A stretch of DNA of 64,000 nucleotides from Streptomyces sp. NRRL S-1022 (GCF_000720135.1 NZ_JOIU01000011.1:186001-250000), one strand, 5' to 3'; counted from the stretch's first letter, positions 35,914 through 45,449 are shown. Translations and numbers: made by a program. Notes: generated from the sequence alone by a model not told the origin.

Positions 35914-36474
35914 TCAGCTTGTTTCGGTCAAGGCTCCGTGCGCGGCGGCGAGGATCTCCCCGGAGAGCGGGGAGCCCTTGGTGGCCCGGGACAGGACCAG
36001 CGCACCGAACAGGGTGCAGAGCCGGACAAGGCCGTCCTGGTCGTCACCGGAAAGGAAATCGGCGAAGTCGGCCACCCCCTCGGCGTAGACGCGACGGGCC
36101 TCGCGCCCCCCGCCCTCGCGCGCGATGTCGGTGGCGAGCGCGGCGACCGGGCAGCCGTCCGCCGGGTCGTCGCGGTGCTCGACGGAGAGGTAGCTGTCGA
36201 TCAGCGCCTGCTGGGCGGCGGCGCGCTGCCCGTCGTGCCGCTCGAGCCCGGTGCTGTGGCGTCGGGCGAGCTCGGCGAAGGCGTGGGCGGTGGCCTCGTC
36301 GACGAGCGCCTCCTTGGAGGCGAACTGCTTGTAGAAGGCTCCGTGAGTCAGACCGGCCGCCTTCATCAGGTCGGCGACGCTGACCTGCATGCCCTGCTCT
36401 CGGAACAGCCGGGACGCGGTGTCCACCACCCGCCTGCGATTTTCCTCCGCCTGCGCCTGCGATACGCGGCCCAT
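35914..36474 (-). CDS. TetR-family regulator divergent from an oxidoreductase operon
   Basis: The 186-residue protein has SQAQAEENRRRVVDTASRLFREQGMQVSVADLMKAAGLTHGAFYKQFASKEALVDEA, a TetR domain with the T-H-G-A-F-Y-K-Q/H-F turn of the AcrR-like subgroup. The ligand domain includes DPADGCPVAALATDIAREG. ATG at 36474 is preferred to the GTG two codons earlier because GGGAGG lies five bases before it. The dyad at 36523-36544 lies between it and the divergent SDR gene and should be its operator. Such regulators often respond to electrophiles or quinones, which fits the reductases beside it. Confidence 0.9.
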   Translation of the reverse strand: MGRVSQAQAEENRRRVVDTASRLFREQGMQVSVADLMKAAGLTHGAFYKQFASKEALVDEATAHAFAELARRHSTGLERHDGQRAAAQQALIDSYLSVEHRDDPADGCPVAALATDIAREGGGREARRVYAEGVADFADFLSGDDQDGLVRLCTLFGALVLSRATKGSPLSGEILAAAHGALTETS

Positions 36475-36522
36475 GACCACCTCCCGTTTGGATGTCGACT
36501 GGCATCTATCATAGACTCCTGC

Positions 36523-36544
36523 TTAGATTACAGCCGTAATCTAA
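36523..36544. promoter_or_regulatory. TetR operator dyad
   Basis: TTAGATTAC (36523-36531) and GTAATCTAA (36536-36544) are perfect inverted arms around AGCC. The AT-rich dyad stands out from the local GC content and lies between the divergent TetR and SDR start codons. It is the probable site controlling both. Confidence 0.75.
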
Positions 36545-36589
36545 TCTCCGGCGGGTGGCCGAAGGCGCCCGCCGCAGCAAGGAGCGAGC

Positions 36590-37282
36590 ATGGAACTGAA
36601 GAACGCGGTCGCGGTCGTCACCGGCGCCAACCGGGGCTTGGGGCGACACCTGGCCGCCCAGCTCGTCGAGCGCGGCGCGAAGGTGTACGGCGCGGCCCGA
36701 CGCCCCGAGACGGTGGACGTACCGGGTGTCATCCCGCTGCGGCTGGACGTCACGGACGAGGCGTCGATACGGGAGGCCGCGCGCGTGGCGTCCGACGCGA
36801 CACTGCTGATCAACAACGCGGGCATCTCCACCGGCGCGTCGCTGATCGAGGGCGAGGTGGCCGAGGTGCGCCGGGAGATGGAGACCAACTTCTTCGGCCC
36901 GCTCGCCGCGACCCGGTCCTTCGCCCCGGTCATCGAGGGCAACGGCGGCGGCGCCGTACTCAACGTCCTGTCCGTCCTGTCCTGGTTCCACCCGGCAGGA
37001 CTCGGCTCCTACGCCGCGTCCAAGGCCGCCGCCTGGGCGCTGACCGGTGCCACCCGCGACGAGCTGGCGCCCCGCGGCATCGCCGTCTCGGCGCTGCACG
37101 TCGGCTACATGGACACCGACATGGCCGCCGGTGTGCCCGCCGATCAGAAGGTCGCCGCCGCCGACGTCGCGGCCCAGGCCCTGCACGGCATCGAGACCGG
37201 CCTGCCCGAGATCCTCGCCGACGAGACCAGCCGGTACGTCAAGCAGAGCCTGTCCGCGGCACCTCAGCCGAACGCGGACTGA
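36590..37282 (+). CDS. Short-chain dehydrogenase/reductase
   Basis: The 230-residue protein has VVTGANRGLGRHLA (coenzyme motif), LRLDVTD, LINNAGIS, LNVLSVLSWFHPAGLGSYAASKAAAWAL (catalytic Ser, Tyr and Lys) and HVGYMDTDMA. It is a classical SDR of unknown substrate. An AGGAG site precedes the ATG. It is the first of three or four rightward genes for NAD(P)-dependent reductases under the divergent TetR gene. Confidence 0.92.
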   Translation: MELKNAVAVVTGANRGLGRHLAAQLVERGAKVYGAARRPETVDVPGVIPLRLDVTDEASIREAARVASDATLLINNAGISTGASLIEGEVAEVRREMETNFFGPLAATRSFAPVIEGNGGGAVLNVLSVLSWFHPAGLGSYAASKAAAWALTGATRDELAPRGIAVSALHVGYMDTDMAAGVPADQKVAAADVAAQALHGIETGLPEILADETSRYVKQSLSAAPQPNAD

Positions 37283-37340
37283 CACTCACCCCTCCACCCC
37301 GGCGCGACCACCTTCACACCCCTTCATGCGAGGACATCTC

Positions 37341-38396
37341 ATGCGCTACACGACCTTCGGCCACCGGACCGGACTACGCGTCTCCGAGTACGCGCTCGGC
37401 ACCGCGAACTTCGGCACCGGCTGGGGCGCGGGCGCCGAGCCGGACGAGGCACGCCGGATCTTCGACCGGTTCGCCGAGGCCGGCGGCACCTTTCTCGACA
37501 GCGCTGACGGCTACCAGTTCGGCGAGGCGGAGGTGCTGACCGGAAAGCTGATCTCCGCCGACCGTGACCACTTCGTCCTGGCCACGAAGTTCGCCCTCGG
37601 CGCCGCCCCGCAACCGGACATCTCCAGAACCGGCAACAGCCGCAAGAACATGGTCGCCTCGGTCGAGGCCAGCCTGAAACGCCTGAGCACCGACTACATC
37701 GACCTGCTGTGGGTGCACTTCCCCGACCAGCTCACTCCGATGGAAGAACTCCTGCGCGGACTCGACGACCTGGTGAGCGCCGGCAAGATCCACCACGCCG
37801 CGCTGTCCAACTTCCCGGCCTGGCGCGTCTCGCGCGCGGCAACTCTCGCGGACCTGAAGAACTGGGCCCCGATCGTGGGCATCCAACACGAGTACAGCCT
37901 CGTCGAGCGCACCGCCGACCGTGAGCTCCTACCCATGGCCGAGAGCCTCGGACTCGGCGCCGCCCTGTGGTCTCCGCTCGGCGGCGGACTGCTCACCGGC
38001 AAATACCGCAGCTCCTCCGAGGGGCGCCTGAGCGAGCTGGGCATGGTCATCCACACCGAGAGCACGGGCCAGAAGACCGCCGTCGTCGACACCGTTCTGG
38101 CGATCGCCGAGGAGACCGGCATGGCGCCCGCCCAGGTGGCGGTGGCCTGGGTGCGCGAGCGCGCCGCCCGTTCCGTGGCCACGCTCGTCCCGATCATCGG
38201 CCCGCGCAACCTGTCCCAGCTCGACAGCTACCTCGGCGCCCTCGACGTCCACCTGACCGATGATCAGTACACCCGCCTGACGGAGGTCAGCGCGGTGCCG
38301 CTCGGTACGCCCCACGAGGTGATCGCCGCCTCCCTCGACCGCCTCCAGGGAGGCGCCGCCGATCGCGTCACCGCCCCGGTCGTGCCGGTGGCCTGA
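37341..38396 (+). CDS. Aldo/keto reductase
   Basis: The 351-residue protein has YTTFGHRTGLRVSEYALGTANFGTGWG, FLDSADGYQFGEAE (Asp and Tyr), VLATKFAL (Lys), LLWVHFPDQ (His), HEYSLVERTADRE and the coenzyme end VPIIGPRNLSQLDSYLGAL. ATG at 37341 has AGGA eight bases upstream; an ATG at 37326 would add five residues. It lies 58 bases after the SDR gene, within the same probable operon. The substrate is unknown; a role with the neighbouring quinone oxidoreductase in carbonyl detoxification is plausible. Confidence 0.93.
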   Translation: MRYTTFGHRTGLRVSEYALGTANFGTGWGAGAEPDEARRIFDRFAEAGGTFLDSADGYQFGEAEVLTGKLISADRDHFVLATKFALGAAPQPDISRTGNSRKNMVASVEASLKRLSTDYIDLLWVHFPDQLTPMEELLRGLDDLVSAGKIHHAALSNFPAWRVSRAATLADLKNWAPIVGIQHEYSLVERTADRELLPMAESLGLGAALWSPLGGGLLTGKYRSSSEGRLSELGMVIHTESTGQKTAVVDTVLAIAEETGMAPAQVAVAWVRERAARSVATLVPIIGPRNLSQLDSYLGALDVHLTDDQYTRLTEVSAVPLGTPHEVIAASLDRLQGGAADRVTAPVVPVA

Positions 38397-38531
38397 TCGG
38401 TGAACGCGACCGAGGACGCCGCGCGCCCGCGGGCGGCCAGAACAACGACACATAGTGCCTCGCACCAGGAAGAACCGAGGACAGACGGAGACCCCGGCCT
38501 CTCACGGACGGGAAACGGAACGGAGACGACG

Positions 38532-39536
38532 ATGAAGGCTTTCATGGTCGAGAACTACGGCGACCAAGCCGGGATGCGCGCCGCCGAAATACCCGACCCG
38601 CAAGTAGGTGCCGACGACGTCCTGGTGAAGATCCACGCGGCGGGCATCAACCCGTTGGACCTCAGAATCCGCAACGGAGACTTCAAGGCGTTCATGCCCT
38701 ACCGTCTCCCGCTCGTGCTGGGCAACGACCTGGCAGGGACCGTCGTCCGGGTCGGCCCGTCCGTCACCCGCTTCGCGGTGGGCGACGAGGTCTACGCCCG
38801 GCCCGACAAGGACCGCATCGGCACCTTCGCCGAACTCATCGCCGTCCACCAGGACGACCTGGCACCCAAACCGGCCACCCTCACCATGGCCGAAGCCGCA
38901 TCCCTCCCCCTGGTCGCCCTGACCGCATGGCAAGCACTGGTCGAGCGGGCACGCGTGCAGCCGGGCCAGAAGGTCCTCATCCACGCGGGCGTCGGCGGCC
39001 TCGGCTCCATCGCCGTCCAGCTGGCCAAGGCGCTGGGCGCGCACGTGGCCACCACCGTGAGCACCGCCAAGGTCGACGTGGCCAAGGGCCTCGGCGCGGA
39101 CGTCGTCGTCGACTACCGCACCCAGGACTTCGAAGAGGTCCTCGACGGCTACGACGTCGTCCTCGACAGCCTTGGCGGCAAGAACCTCGCCAAGTCCCTG
39201 CGCGTTCTCAAGCCCGGCGGCACAGCCATCAGCGTCGCGGGCCCGCCCGACCCGGCCTTCGCCCGCGAACTGGGCGCGAACCCGATCCTCCGCCTGGCCA
39301 TGACAGCCCTCAGCTTCACAGCCCGGCGCAACGCCAAGCGCCACGGTGTGACGTACTCGTTCCTGTTCATGAAGGCCAGCGGCACCCAACTGCGCGAACT
39401 CACCCCACTCATCGACACCGGGAAGGTCCGTCCCGTCATCGATCGCGTCTTCCCGTTCGAGGAAACCCTCCAGGCCATGGAGTACGTGGAGAAGGGACGG
39501 GCGAAGGCCGGCAAAGTCGTCGTCGCAATGACGTAA
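38532..39536 (+). CDS. NADP-dependent quinone oxidoreductase (zinc-free MDR family)
   Basis: The 334-residue protein has KAFMVENYGDQAGMRAAEIPDPQVGADDVLVKIHAAGINPLDLRIRNG, LVLGNDLAGTVVRVG, and the coenzyme-binding VLIHAGVGGLGSIAVQLAKALGA, ending YVEKGRAKAGKVVV. No structural or catalytic zinc ligands are seen, so it belongs with quinone reductase/enoyl reductase-like MDR enzymes. ATG at 38532 follows GGAG and replaces a longer frame from 38400. A hairpin directly after the stop ends the operon. Confidence 0.92.
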   Translation: MKAFMVENYGDQAGMRAAEIPDPQVGADDVLVKIHAAGINPLDLRIRNGDFKAFMPYRLPLVLGNDLAGTVVRVGPSVTRFAVGDEVYARPDKDRIGTFAELIAVHQDDLAPKPATLTMAEAASLPLVALTAWQALVERARVQPGQKVLIHAGVGGLGSIAVQLAKALGAHVATTVSTAKVDVAKGLGADVVVDYRTQDFEEVLDGYDVVLDSLGGKNLAKSLRVLKPGGTAISVAGPPDPAFARELGANPILRLAMTALSFTARRNAKRHGVTYSFLFMKASGTQLRELTPLIDTGKVRPVIDRVFPFEETLQAMEYVEKGRAKAGKVVVAMT

Positions 39537-39537
39537 G

Positions 39538-39570
39538 GGAGGTGACGAGTCGCGGGCGTCCGTCACCTCC
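39538..39570 (+). terminator. Hairpin terminator after the quinone oxidoreductase
   Basis: GGAGGTGACG (39538-39547) and CGTCACCTCC (39561-39570) form a perfect 10-bp stem with a 13-base loop, beginning two bases after the TAA stop. It should separate the reductase operon from the truncated hydrolase gene downstream. Confidence 0.7.
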
Positions 39571-39624
39571 GCCGACAAGTCCCTGAACACCCCGCTCCCC
39601 GCCACACCACCTGAGTATCCGGCC

Positions 39625-40497
39625 ATGAGCACGCCGCCCAGCTCCCCCGCCCCGACGTCGTACAAGAACACCCCGAACCGCTCCGTTTCCGTGCGTGGCG
39701 TGATCTTCGTCTACCGCCGGCTCGGCCCGGACGACGGCGTACCACTGATCCTCCTCGACCACCTGTCCGCAGTCCTGGACGACTGGGATCCCCGCGTCGC
39801 CGGCGGACTCGCTGCCCGGCGCCCGGTGGTCACCTTCGACAACCGCGGTGTCGGCGCGGCCGGCGGCACCACCCCCGACATGACCGAGGCGATGGCCCGC
39901 GACACCGTGCTGTTCATCCGGGCGCTCGGGTACGACAGGGTCGACCTGCTCGGCCTGTCGATGGGCGGCTTCATCGCCCAGGTCATCGCGGCAGAAGAAC
40001 CCGATCTTGTACGCAAACTCATCCTCGCCGGCACGGGACCCGCCGGAGGCCCCGGCATCGACAAGGTCACCAGCCTCATTGTCAAGGACACCATCTGGCG
40101 ACCTATCCGGCAGCAACGCGTCCTCGCCCTCAGCGCCGGTCCCGGTCAGTCAGACGCGTCACAGGCCATCAACGTCCGTCAACCGGTCGACGACCGTGCG
40201 CAGGTCCTTTTCGTGGGCGGAGGATTCGGGCAGGCGCCGGGTCTTCTCCCCAGCGTGCCGCCGGCGAAGCGCAGGGTCGGAGTGATTGCCCGGGCGAACG
40301 TCCACCGGGTCAAGGGGCAGCGGCCGGCGTGCCCGGAGTGCCGGGCGCGGATCTTCGCACGACCCTCCCCGCACCGTGCCCGGCACGTCCACCACCCGGA
40401 ACGGCCGCCCGAGCGCGAGCCGGCGCACGAGTCCCCGAACACCACAGCAACGCCGGTGACATGCCGCCCGCGGGTTCCGCCGCCACTCGGCGGCTGA
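39625..40497 (+). pseudogene. Alpha/beta hydrolase with a lost C-terminal half
   Basis: The first 157 or so residues follow the family (VPLILLDHLSAVLDDWDPRVAGGLAARRPVVTFDNRGVG, DLLGLSMGGFIAQVIAAEEPDLVRKLILAGTGPAGGPGIDKVTSLIVKDTI). The nucleophile G-L-S-M-G is present, though the oxyanion H-L-S varies from the usual form. After about 40095 the translation becomes unrelated and arginine/proline-rich, and the acid and histidine of the triad are missing. The open frame of 290 codons is therefore a fusion of a real front with foreign sequence, and probably inactive. Confidence 0.7.
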
Positions 40498-40509
40498 GGA
40501 CTTCAGACG

Positions 40510-40705
40510 ATGCGTGAGTACGACCTGAGCGGCGCCCGCCGGCGCAGGAGCACCTACAGCAACGGTGACGGCGGCAACTGCGTCGAGGTCGCCGACGGGG
40601 TCCCCGGTGTCGTACCCGTCCGGGACGGCAAGGTGGCCGACGGGTCCCGTGGTCCTCGCCGGGGCCGCAGTCCGGGTGGAGTCCGTCAGGGGGATGGTGG
40701 GGTAA
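40510..40705 (+). pseudogene. DUF397-domain protein, frameshifted
   Basis: The frame begins YDLSGARRRRSTYSNGDGGNCVEVADGVPGVVPVRDGK, an unmistakable DUF397 domain. Near 40647 one extra base shifts the frame. Dropping it restores PVVLAGAAVRVESVRGMVG followed by TAA at 40703. DUF397 proteins usually accompany an XRE regulator in Streptomyces and act as its partner, but none is beside it here. A sequencing error could also explain the single indel. Confidence 0.75.
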
Positions 40706-40770
40706 ACCCCAAGGCGTTTCAGGTTGTTGCCCGGATGGGGCGGCCCCGTGAGATCCGCGAAGCTCGTCGT

Positions 40771-42261
40771 ATGACGCAGCCCAAGCGCACCATCCGCAAC
40801 GTCGCCATCGTCGGCGTCTCCACCGCCCTTCTGGCCGTCACCGCGCCCGTGACCGCCTCCGTGGCCGCGAGCCACTCCGAGGGCCTCGCCTGGACCGCCT
40901 GCGAGGGCTCCGGCATCGACCCCCGCCAGCAGTGTGCCACCCTCCGGGTCCCCATGGACTACGCCGACCCCGACAGTCCCCGCATCGACATCGCCGTCTC
41001 GCGCATCCCGAGCAAGAATCCCGAGGCCCGGCGCGGCACCCTGCTTCTGATCCCCGGCGGGCCGGGCGGCTCCAGCCTGAACGACCCCTCGGGGAGAGGG
41101 CAAAGACTCCCCCAGGACGTCCTGGACGCCTACGACCTGGTCGGCTTCGCCCCACGCGGGCTCGCCCCGTCCACGCCCGTCGACTGCGGGCTCGACCACG
41201 GCGACCTCGCCACCTCCAAGCTCCGCCCCTGGCCCGCCGCCGACGGCTCGGTGGACGAGAACATGGCCGCCGCCCGCCGCATGGCCGACGCCTGTGCCGC
41301 GAACGGCGGCGAACTGATCCGGCACCTCAGCACCGCCAACGAGGCCCGCGACATCGACCGCCTCCGCGCCGCGCTCGGCGAGCGCAAACTCTCCGCGTGG
41401 GGCGTGTCGTACGGGACGTACGTCGGAGCCGTGTACGCGCAGTTGTTCCCGCACCGCACCGACCGCATCGTGTTGGACAGCAACGACAACCCTGATCCCA
41501 CCCGCGTCGCCCGCGCCTGGCTGGCCGGGCACGAGCAGGGCGTGGAGGACACCTTCCCCGACTTCGCCGCGTGGGCGTCGAAGCCGGACAACCCGGACCG
41601 CGTCGCGAGCAGGGCCGCCGACGTCCGGCCGCTGTTCCTGCGGCTGGCGGCCCGCCTCGACCGGGAACCCCTCCCCTGGCCCGGCGCCAACCCGGAGGAG
41701 CTGAACGGCAACGTCCTGCGCCAGACCATGCTGGACAGCCTCTACTCCCCCAGCCGCTATCCCACGCTCGCCAAGCTGATGCGGGCCGCCCAGCAGGGCA
41801 CCGTGCCACCCGCGCCCGCGGCGCCGCCCGAGGCCGTCCTGCAGAACGTCGCCGCCGTCGGCGCCGGCACGCTGTGCAACGACGTCGCGTGGCCCACGTC
41901 GAAGGCCGTGTACGAGAAGGACGTCGCCGAGAGCCGCGCCAAGTATCCGCTCACCGCCGGCATGCCCCGCAACGCGATGACGTGCGCCGCCTGGCCGTAT
42001 CCGCCGCGTGAGGCGCCGGTGCGGATCACCGGCCGGGGGCCGTCCGACATCCTGCTCGTCCAGAACGAGCGGGACGTCGCGACCCCGCTCAGCGGCGCCC
42101 AAAAGCTCCGGGAGGCGTTCGGCCGACGCGCGGTCATGGTGACGGTGAACTCCGTCGGGCACGACGCCTTCCTCGCCAACGGCAACGCTTGCGGCGACCG
42201 TGTGGTCTCCCGCTTCCTGGCGACCGGGCAGCGGCCGGCCACGGACATCTACTGCGCCTGA
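40771..42261 (+). CDS. Secreted S33-family peptidase (tripeptidyl aminopeptidase-like)
   Basis: The 496-residue protein has a signal peptide (RTIRNVAIVGVSTALLAVTAPVTASVAA). The alpha/beta hydrolase core follows: LLLIPGGPGGSSLN, YDLVGFAPRGLAPSTPVDC, the nucleophile LSAWGVSYGTYVGAVYAQLFPHRTDRIVLDS. The C-terminal TAP-like domain has AWPYPPREAPVRITGRGPSDILLVQNERDVATPLSGAQKLREAF and the histidine in SVGHDAF. It resembles SlpD/SlpE and Tap peptidases of Streptomyces, which remove N-terminal peptides from secreted proteins. ATG at 40771 is chosen because the signal peptide starts there. No ribosome site is strong. Confidence 0.9.
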   Translation: MTQPKRTIRNVAIVGVSTALLAVTAPVTASVAASHSEGLAWTACEGSGIDPRQQCATLRVPMDYADPDSPRIDIAVSRIPSKNPEARRGTLLLIPGGPGGSSLNDPSGRGQRLPQDVLDAYDLVGFAPRGLAPSTPVDCGLDHGDLATSKLRPWPAADGSVDENMAAARRMADACAANGGELIRHLSTANEARDIDRLRAALGERKLSAWGVSYGTYVGAVYAQLFPHRTDRIVLDSNDNPDPTRVARAWLAGHEQGVEDTFPDFAAWASKPDNPDRVASRAADVRPLFLRLAARLDREPLPWPGANPEELNGNVLRQTMLDSLYSPSRYPTLAKLMRAAQQGTVPPAPAAPPEAVLQNVAAVGAGTLCNDVAWPTSKAVYEKDVAESRAKYPLTAGMPRNAMTCAAWPYPPREAPVRITGRGPSDILLVQNERDVATPLSGAQKLREAFGRRAVMVTVNSVGHDAFLANGNACGDRVVSRFLATGQRPATDIYCA

Positions 42262-42900
42262 CGGTCGCCCGGCGCCACCAGCCCCGTAGGCCACGATCGA
42301 CCAGGTGCACTCGGTCCCGCGCGCTCAGCTTGCCCATGGCGCGGCCCACGTGGGTCTTCGCGGTCAGCGGACTCAGCCCGAGGGAGTCGGCGATCTCCGT
42401 GTTGGTGAGGCAGCGGGTGACCAGGGCGAGGACCTGCCGCTCCCGCCCGGACAGGCAGCCGGGACCGCCGCCGCCCACCGCCGCGAGCGCGGGGCTGCGC
42501 AGGAACCGCTCGATCAAGCGGGCCGTCAGGCCGGGCAGGAGCAGGGCCTCCCCGGCCGCCACGGTGCGGATCACATCGAGGACTCCGCCGGGCCGGATGT
42601 CCATCACCAGGAACCGGAGGCGCCCCCTCGCAGGGTCTCCACGATGCTCTCGCCTGTGCCGTACGCGGTGAGGACCAGCACCTTCACGTCCGCCAGGTCC
42701 TCGTCGGCGGCGACCAGCCCGGTCGCCTCGATGCCGTCCAGGTCGGGCATGCGGACCTTCATGACGACGACGTTGGCCCGGCGGGCGCGCACCAGTTCCA
42801 CGGCCTCAAGGCCCGCGCCGGTCTCACCGACGACCTCCGCGCCGGGGGCCGAGGCGACAAGCAGGGCGAACGCGGCACGGATCAGTGGACGCCGTCTCCC
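42249..42900 (-). pseudogene. NarL/FixJ response regulator, frameshifted and without phosphoacceptor
   Basis: The receiver part reads PLIRAAFALLVASAPGAEVVGETGAGLEAVELVRARRANVVVMKVRMPDLDGIEATGLV. The phosphoacceptor aspartate of the M-D-x-R-M-P motif is lysine here. Near 42604 the frame breaks. The LuxR DNA-binding part follows in another frame (LSGRERQVLALVTRCLTNTEIADSLGLSPLTAKTHVGRAMGKL). Near 42300 it shifts again before a tail overlapping the 3' end of the S33 peptidase gene. It has no histidine kinase beside it. It is a dead gene. Confidence 0.8.
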
Positions 42901-43434
42901 CGGGGCGGGACGCCGGCCGATGTCCGGACGTAGTCGCCGGTGTCGCCCTCTGCACCACGGCAGCAGATTCCCGTCTCGCATCCCCCTCTTCTGCTGGCGG
43001 CCCAGCTCGCCCCGACGCCCCCAGCCCTCAAACAGCCCGCTCCATGGAGTAGGCGCCCTCGCCGGAAGAACGCAGCATCAAGGGGGTCAGGCGGGCCAGG
43101 AAGGCGGTCAGATCGTCCAGACTGGCGGCCGCATGCTCCCGCCTACTCTGCCGGCGCCGGGAACCGCAGGGCTCACGGCCCGACAGGCAGCGCAGTCCCT
43201 TACGGCTTCAATCGATAATTCGGGGGAAAGAACTGCACTGCCCATCGGCGGAAGTGGAAAATCTCGCTACCTCCGTGCGATCGGAGGATGTCGACCGTCC
43301 GTCTGGCCTCGTCCTTGCCTCGGACCGGAACGAAGATCAGCCATTTGTCCTGGCTCAGGGGTTCATTCGTGGCTGACCCACATGAACCCCTTCATGTCGC
43401 CTCTCGTCTAGCGTAACGAACGCTGATGGCGCGC
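42901..43434. other. Stretch without a recognisable gene
   Basis: No frame on either strand looks coding. The dyad-like AGCGTAACGAACGCT at 43410-43424 resembles the cores of TetR sites elsewhere in the window, but it lies at the 3' side of the FMN reductase remnant and has no obvious regulated gene. Confidence 0.4.
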
Positions 43435-43956
43435 TCAGGCTTCTCGCGGAAGTACGGTGAGAACCCGGACAACGTGATCCCGGAATTCTTTCATGAAGTC
43501 CCGGAGAAAATGCTCCGTTCGACTGTCGACGACTTCTCCATCGCTGGTGAAAGCATCGCTATTGAACCTGACGTACGCCTCCGGTGCGTTCATTTGCGGC
43601 GAATCGCAGAAGCTGAGCACGCCGCGCAGGCTCTGCTGGGCGAGGGCAGTGCCGAGGGCGCCGGGGGACGCTCCGATCACAGCGGAGGGTTTGCGTGCGA
43701 ATGAGTTGCTACCCCATGGACGACTGGCCCAGTCGATGGCGTTTTTGAGAGCGCCGGGAATGGACCGGTTGCACTCCGGGGTCACGAATAGGACGGCGTC
43801 GGCGGAGGCGATGGCATCCTTGAGCGCCTTGCCCTCGGCAGGGTAGTCGCTGTCGTAGTCGTAACTGCAGAGGGGTAGATCCTTGATCGGAATCTCAAAG
43901 AATTCCAAATCGGATGGCCTCGGGCGGACCGGGAGTTCCGCAAGGAATGAAACCAC
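43435..43956 (-). pseudogene. NADPH-dependent FMN reductase-like protein lacking its N-terminus
   Basis: The sequence from LEFFEIPIKDLPLCSYDYDSDYPAEGKALKDAIASADAVLFVTPECNRSIPGALKNAIDWASRPWGSNSFARKPSAVIGASPGALGTALAQQ in sense matches chromate/FMN reductases; the P-E-Y-N-R motif reads P-E-C-N-R. The N-terminal first strand and the G-S-x-R-x-x-S-x-N phosphate loop for FMN are absent: only VVSFLAELPVRPRP precedes, from a GTG at 43956. Without that loop it probably cannot bind FMN. A longer frame to 44076 does not restore it. Confidence 0.65.
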
Positions 43957-44120
43957 GGCCGGGAGCGGAGCGCGTGCTGGCAGAGCCCTCCAGGCGACCG
44001 AGTGCATCCACCACGGCCTGCCCGCACTCCTCGACGGAGGGCCCGCACAGCAGCAATCGACCGCCTCGCGGCCCACCGTGTCGGCACTTCAAGGCAACAC
44101 AGGCGAAACGGTCGGAAGGC

Positions 44121-45401
44121 TCATCGGCTTGTGCGGCCCGGTTTGGCGAGGTGGGTGAGCGCCGCTGTGACCAGTGCCTGGACGCCGCTGTCCAGTGTGG
44201 GCTGCAGCACGGGGGCGAAGCGGGGGCTGTGGTTGGCCGGGATGTCCCGGGCCAGGGTGCCGCCTTGCCGTGCGGCCTGGTAGGTATCCGGATCGACACA
44301 GCCCAGGGCCCAGTAGGTGTACGGGGTACCGAAGGCGTCCGGGATCCGGCTGAAGTCCTCACTGGCGCTCTGGAGCTCGGCAGTGACCGCGCGCTCTGCG
44401 AACATCGCGGCGAAAGCGGCGGAGACCTCGCGGGTGACCGCGTCGTCGTTGACGGTCGGCGGGAAACGGGTGCCCTCCTCGATCTGCGGCGCGCGAGTCG
44501 CCCCGGAGGCGTCGCACTCGGCATGGGCGATGCGCCGCACGGCGGACAGGACAGCGCGCCGGGTCTCGTCGTCGTAGGTGCGCACGTTCACCAGCAGATC
44601 GGCCGTCTCCGGAATCACGTTGCCGCTCGTGCCCGCCTGGACGGAGCCCACCGTGACCACGGCCGGCTGGGTGGCGGCCAACTCGCGCGAGACGATCGTC
44701 TGGAGACGGACGACGATCATCGAGGCGATCACCACGGGGTCGATGGCGGCCTGCGGTGCCGAGCCGTGAGCGCCCCGGCCATGAACAATGATCTTCACAT
44801 TGTCCGCCGCGGAGAGGAAGGACCCGGCGCGCGTGCCGACCTGCCCGGCCGGATAGGGAAGCACATGCTGGGCAAACGCGACGTCTGGGCGGGGAACCCG
44901 GTCGGTCAGCCCATCGGCGAGCATCCGGTCAGCACCGTCCCCCGGCTCTTCGGCAGGTTGGAACAAGGCCACCAGCGTGCCCTGCCACGCCCACGGCACG
45001 GCGGACATGAGCCGCGCCGCTCCCAGCAGGCAAGTCACGTGCATGTCGTGTCCGCAGGCATGCCCCACAGGCACCCGCCGGCCCGAAGCGTCCGTGGCTT
45101 CGGCCGTGCTGGCGTAGGTCAGACCGGTCTCCTCAAGAACCGGCAAGGCATCCATGTCGGCCCGCAGCAAAACGGTCGCACCCTCCCCGTTGGCCAGCAC
45201 ACCGACCACACCGGTGCCGCCGATCCCCTCCTGCACCCGGTAGCCGCAGTTCCTCAGGCGCTCCGCCACACCGGTCGCGGTGCGGTGCTCCTGGTGCCCC
45301 AGCTCGGGATGGGCGTGCACATCCTTGTACACCTCTTCGAGGTCGGACCGGATGTCATCGAGCCCGGCCAGAACAGCATCTGCGGAGCCTTTGGGTGTCA
45401 T
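44121..45401 (-). CDS. M20-family amidohydrolase
   Basis: The 426-residue enzyme has VHAHPELGHQEHRTA, VLLRADMDALPV, the metal-binding GHACGHDMHVTCLLGAA, LFQPAEEPGDGADRM (Glu), FAQHVLPYPAGQVGTRAG, GRGAHGSAPQAAIDPV, and a late ASEDFSRIPDAFGTPYTYWALG. These are the two-metal and dimerisation motifs of hippurate/N-acyl amino-acid hydrolases. It cleaves an N-acyl amide of unknown identity. ATG at 45401 has AGGAG nine bases upstream; the ATG at 45419 lacks one. Confidence 0.92.
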   Translation of the reverse strand: MTPKGSADAVLAGLDDIRSDLEEVYKDVHAHPELGHQEHRTATGVAERLRNCGYRVQEGIGGTGVVGVLANGEGATVLLRADMDALPVLEETGLTYASTAEATDASGRRVPVGHACGHDMHVTCLLGAARLMSAVPWAWQGTLVALFQPAEEPGDGADRMLADGLTDRVPRPDVAFAQHVLPYPAGQVGTRAGSFLSAADNVKIIVHGRGAHGSAPQAAIDPVVIASMIVVRLQTIVSRELAATQPAVVTVGSVQAGTSGNVIPETADLLVNVRTYDDETRRAVLSAVRRIAHAECDASGATRAPQIEEGTRFPPTVNDDAVTREVSAAFAAMFAERAVTAELQSASEDFSRIPDAFGTPYTYWALGCVDPDTYQAARQGGTLARDIPANHSPRFAPVLQPTLDSGVQALVTAALTHLAKPGRTSR

Positions 45402-45449
45402 GGCTGTGTACTCCTGCATCTCGGTGGGTGAGCGCAGCGGCCGTTCCCG

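Noticed and set aside
40159..42294. A 711-codon minus-strand frame opposite the S33 peptidase
   Set aside because: It is antisense to a clear secreted peptidase and has the V/G/A/R-rich look of a third-position shadow; no domain motif is present.
43410..43424. AGCGT/ACGCT dyad as an operator
   Set aside because: It lies at the 3' side of a broken gene and faces no start codon; the arms are only five bases long.
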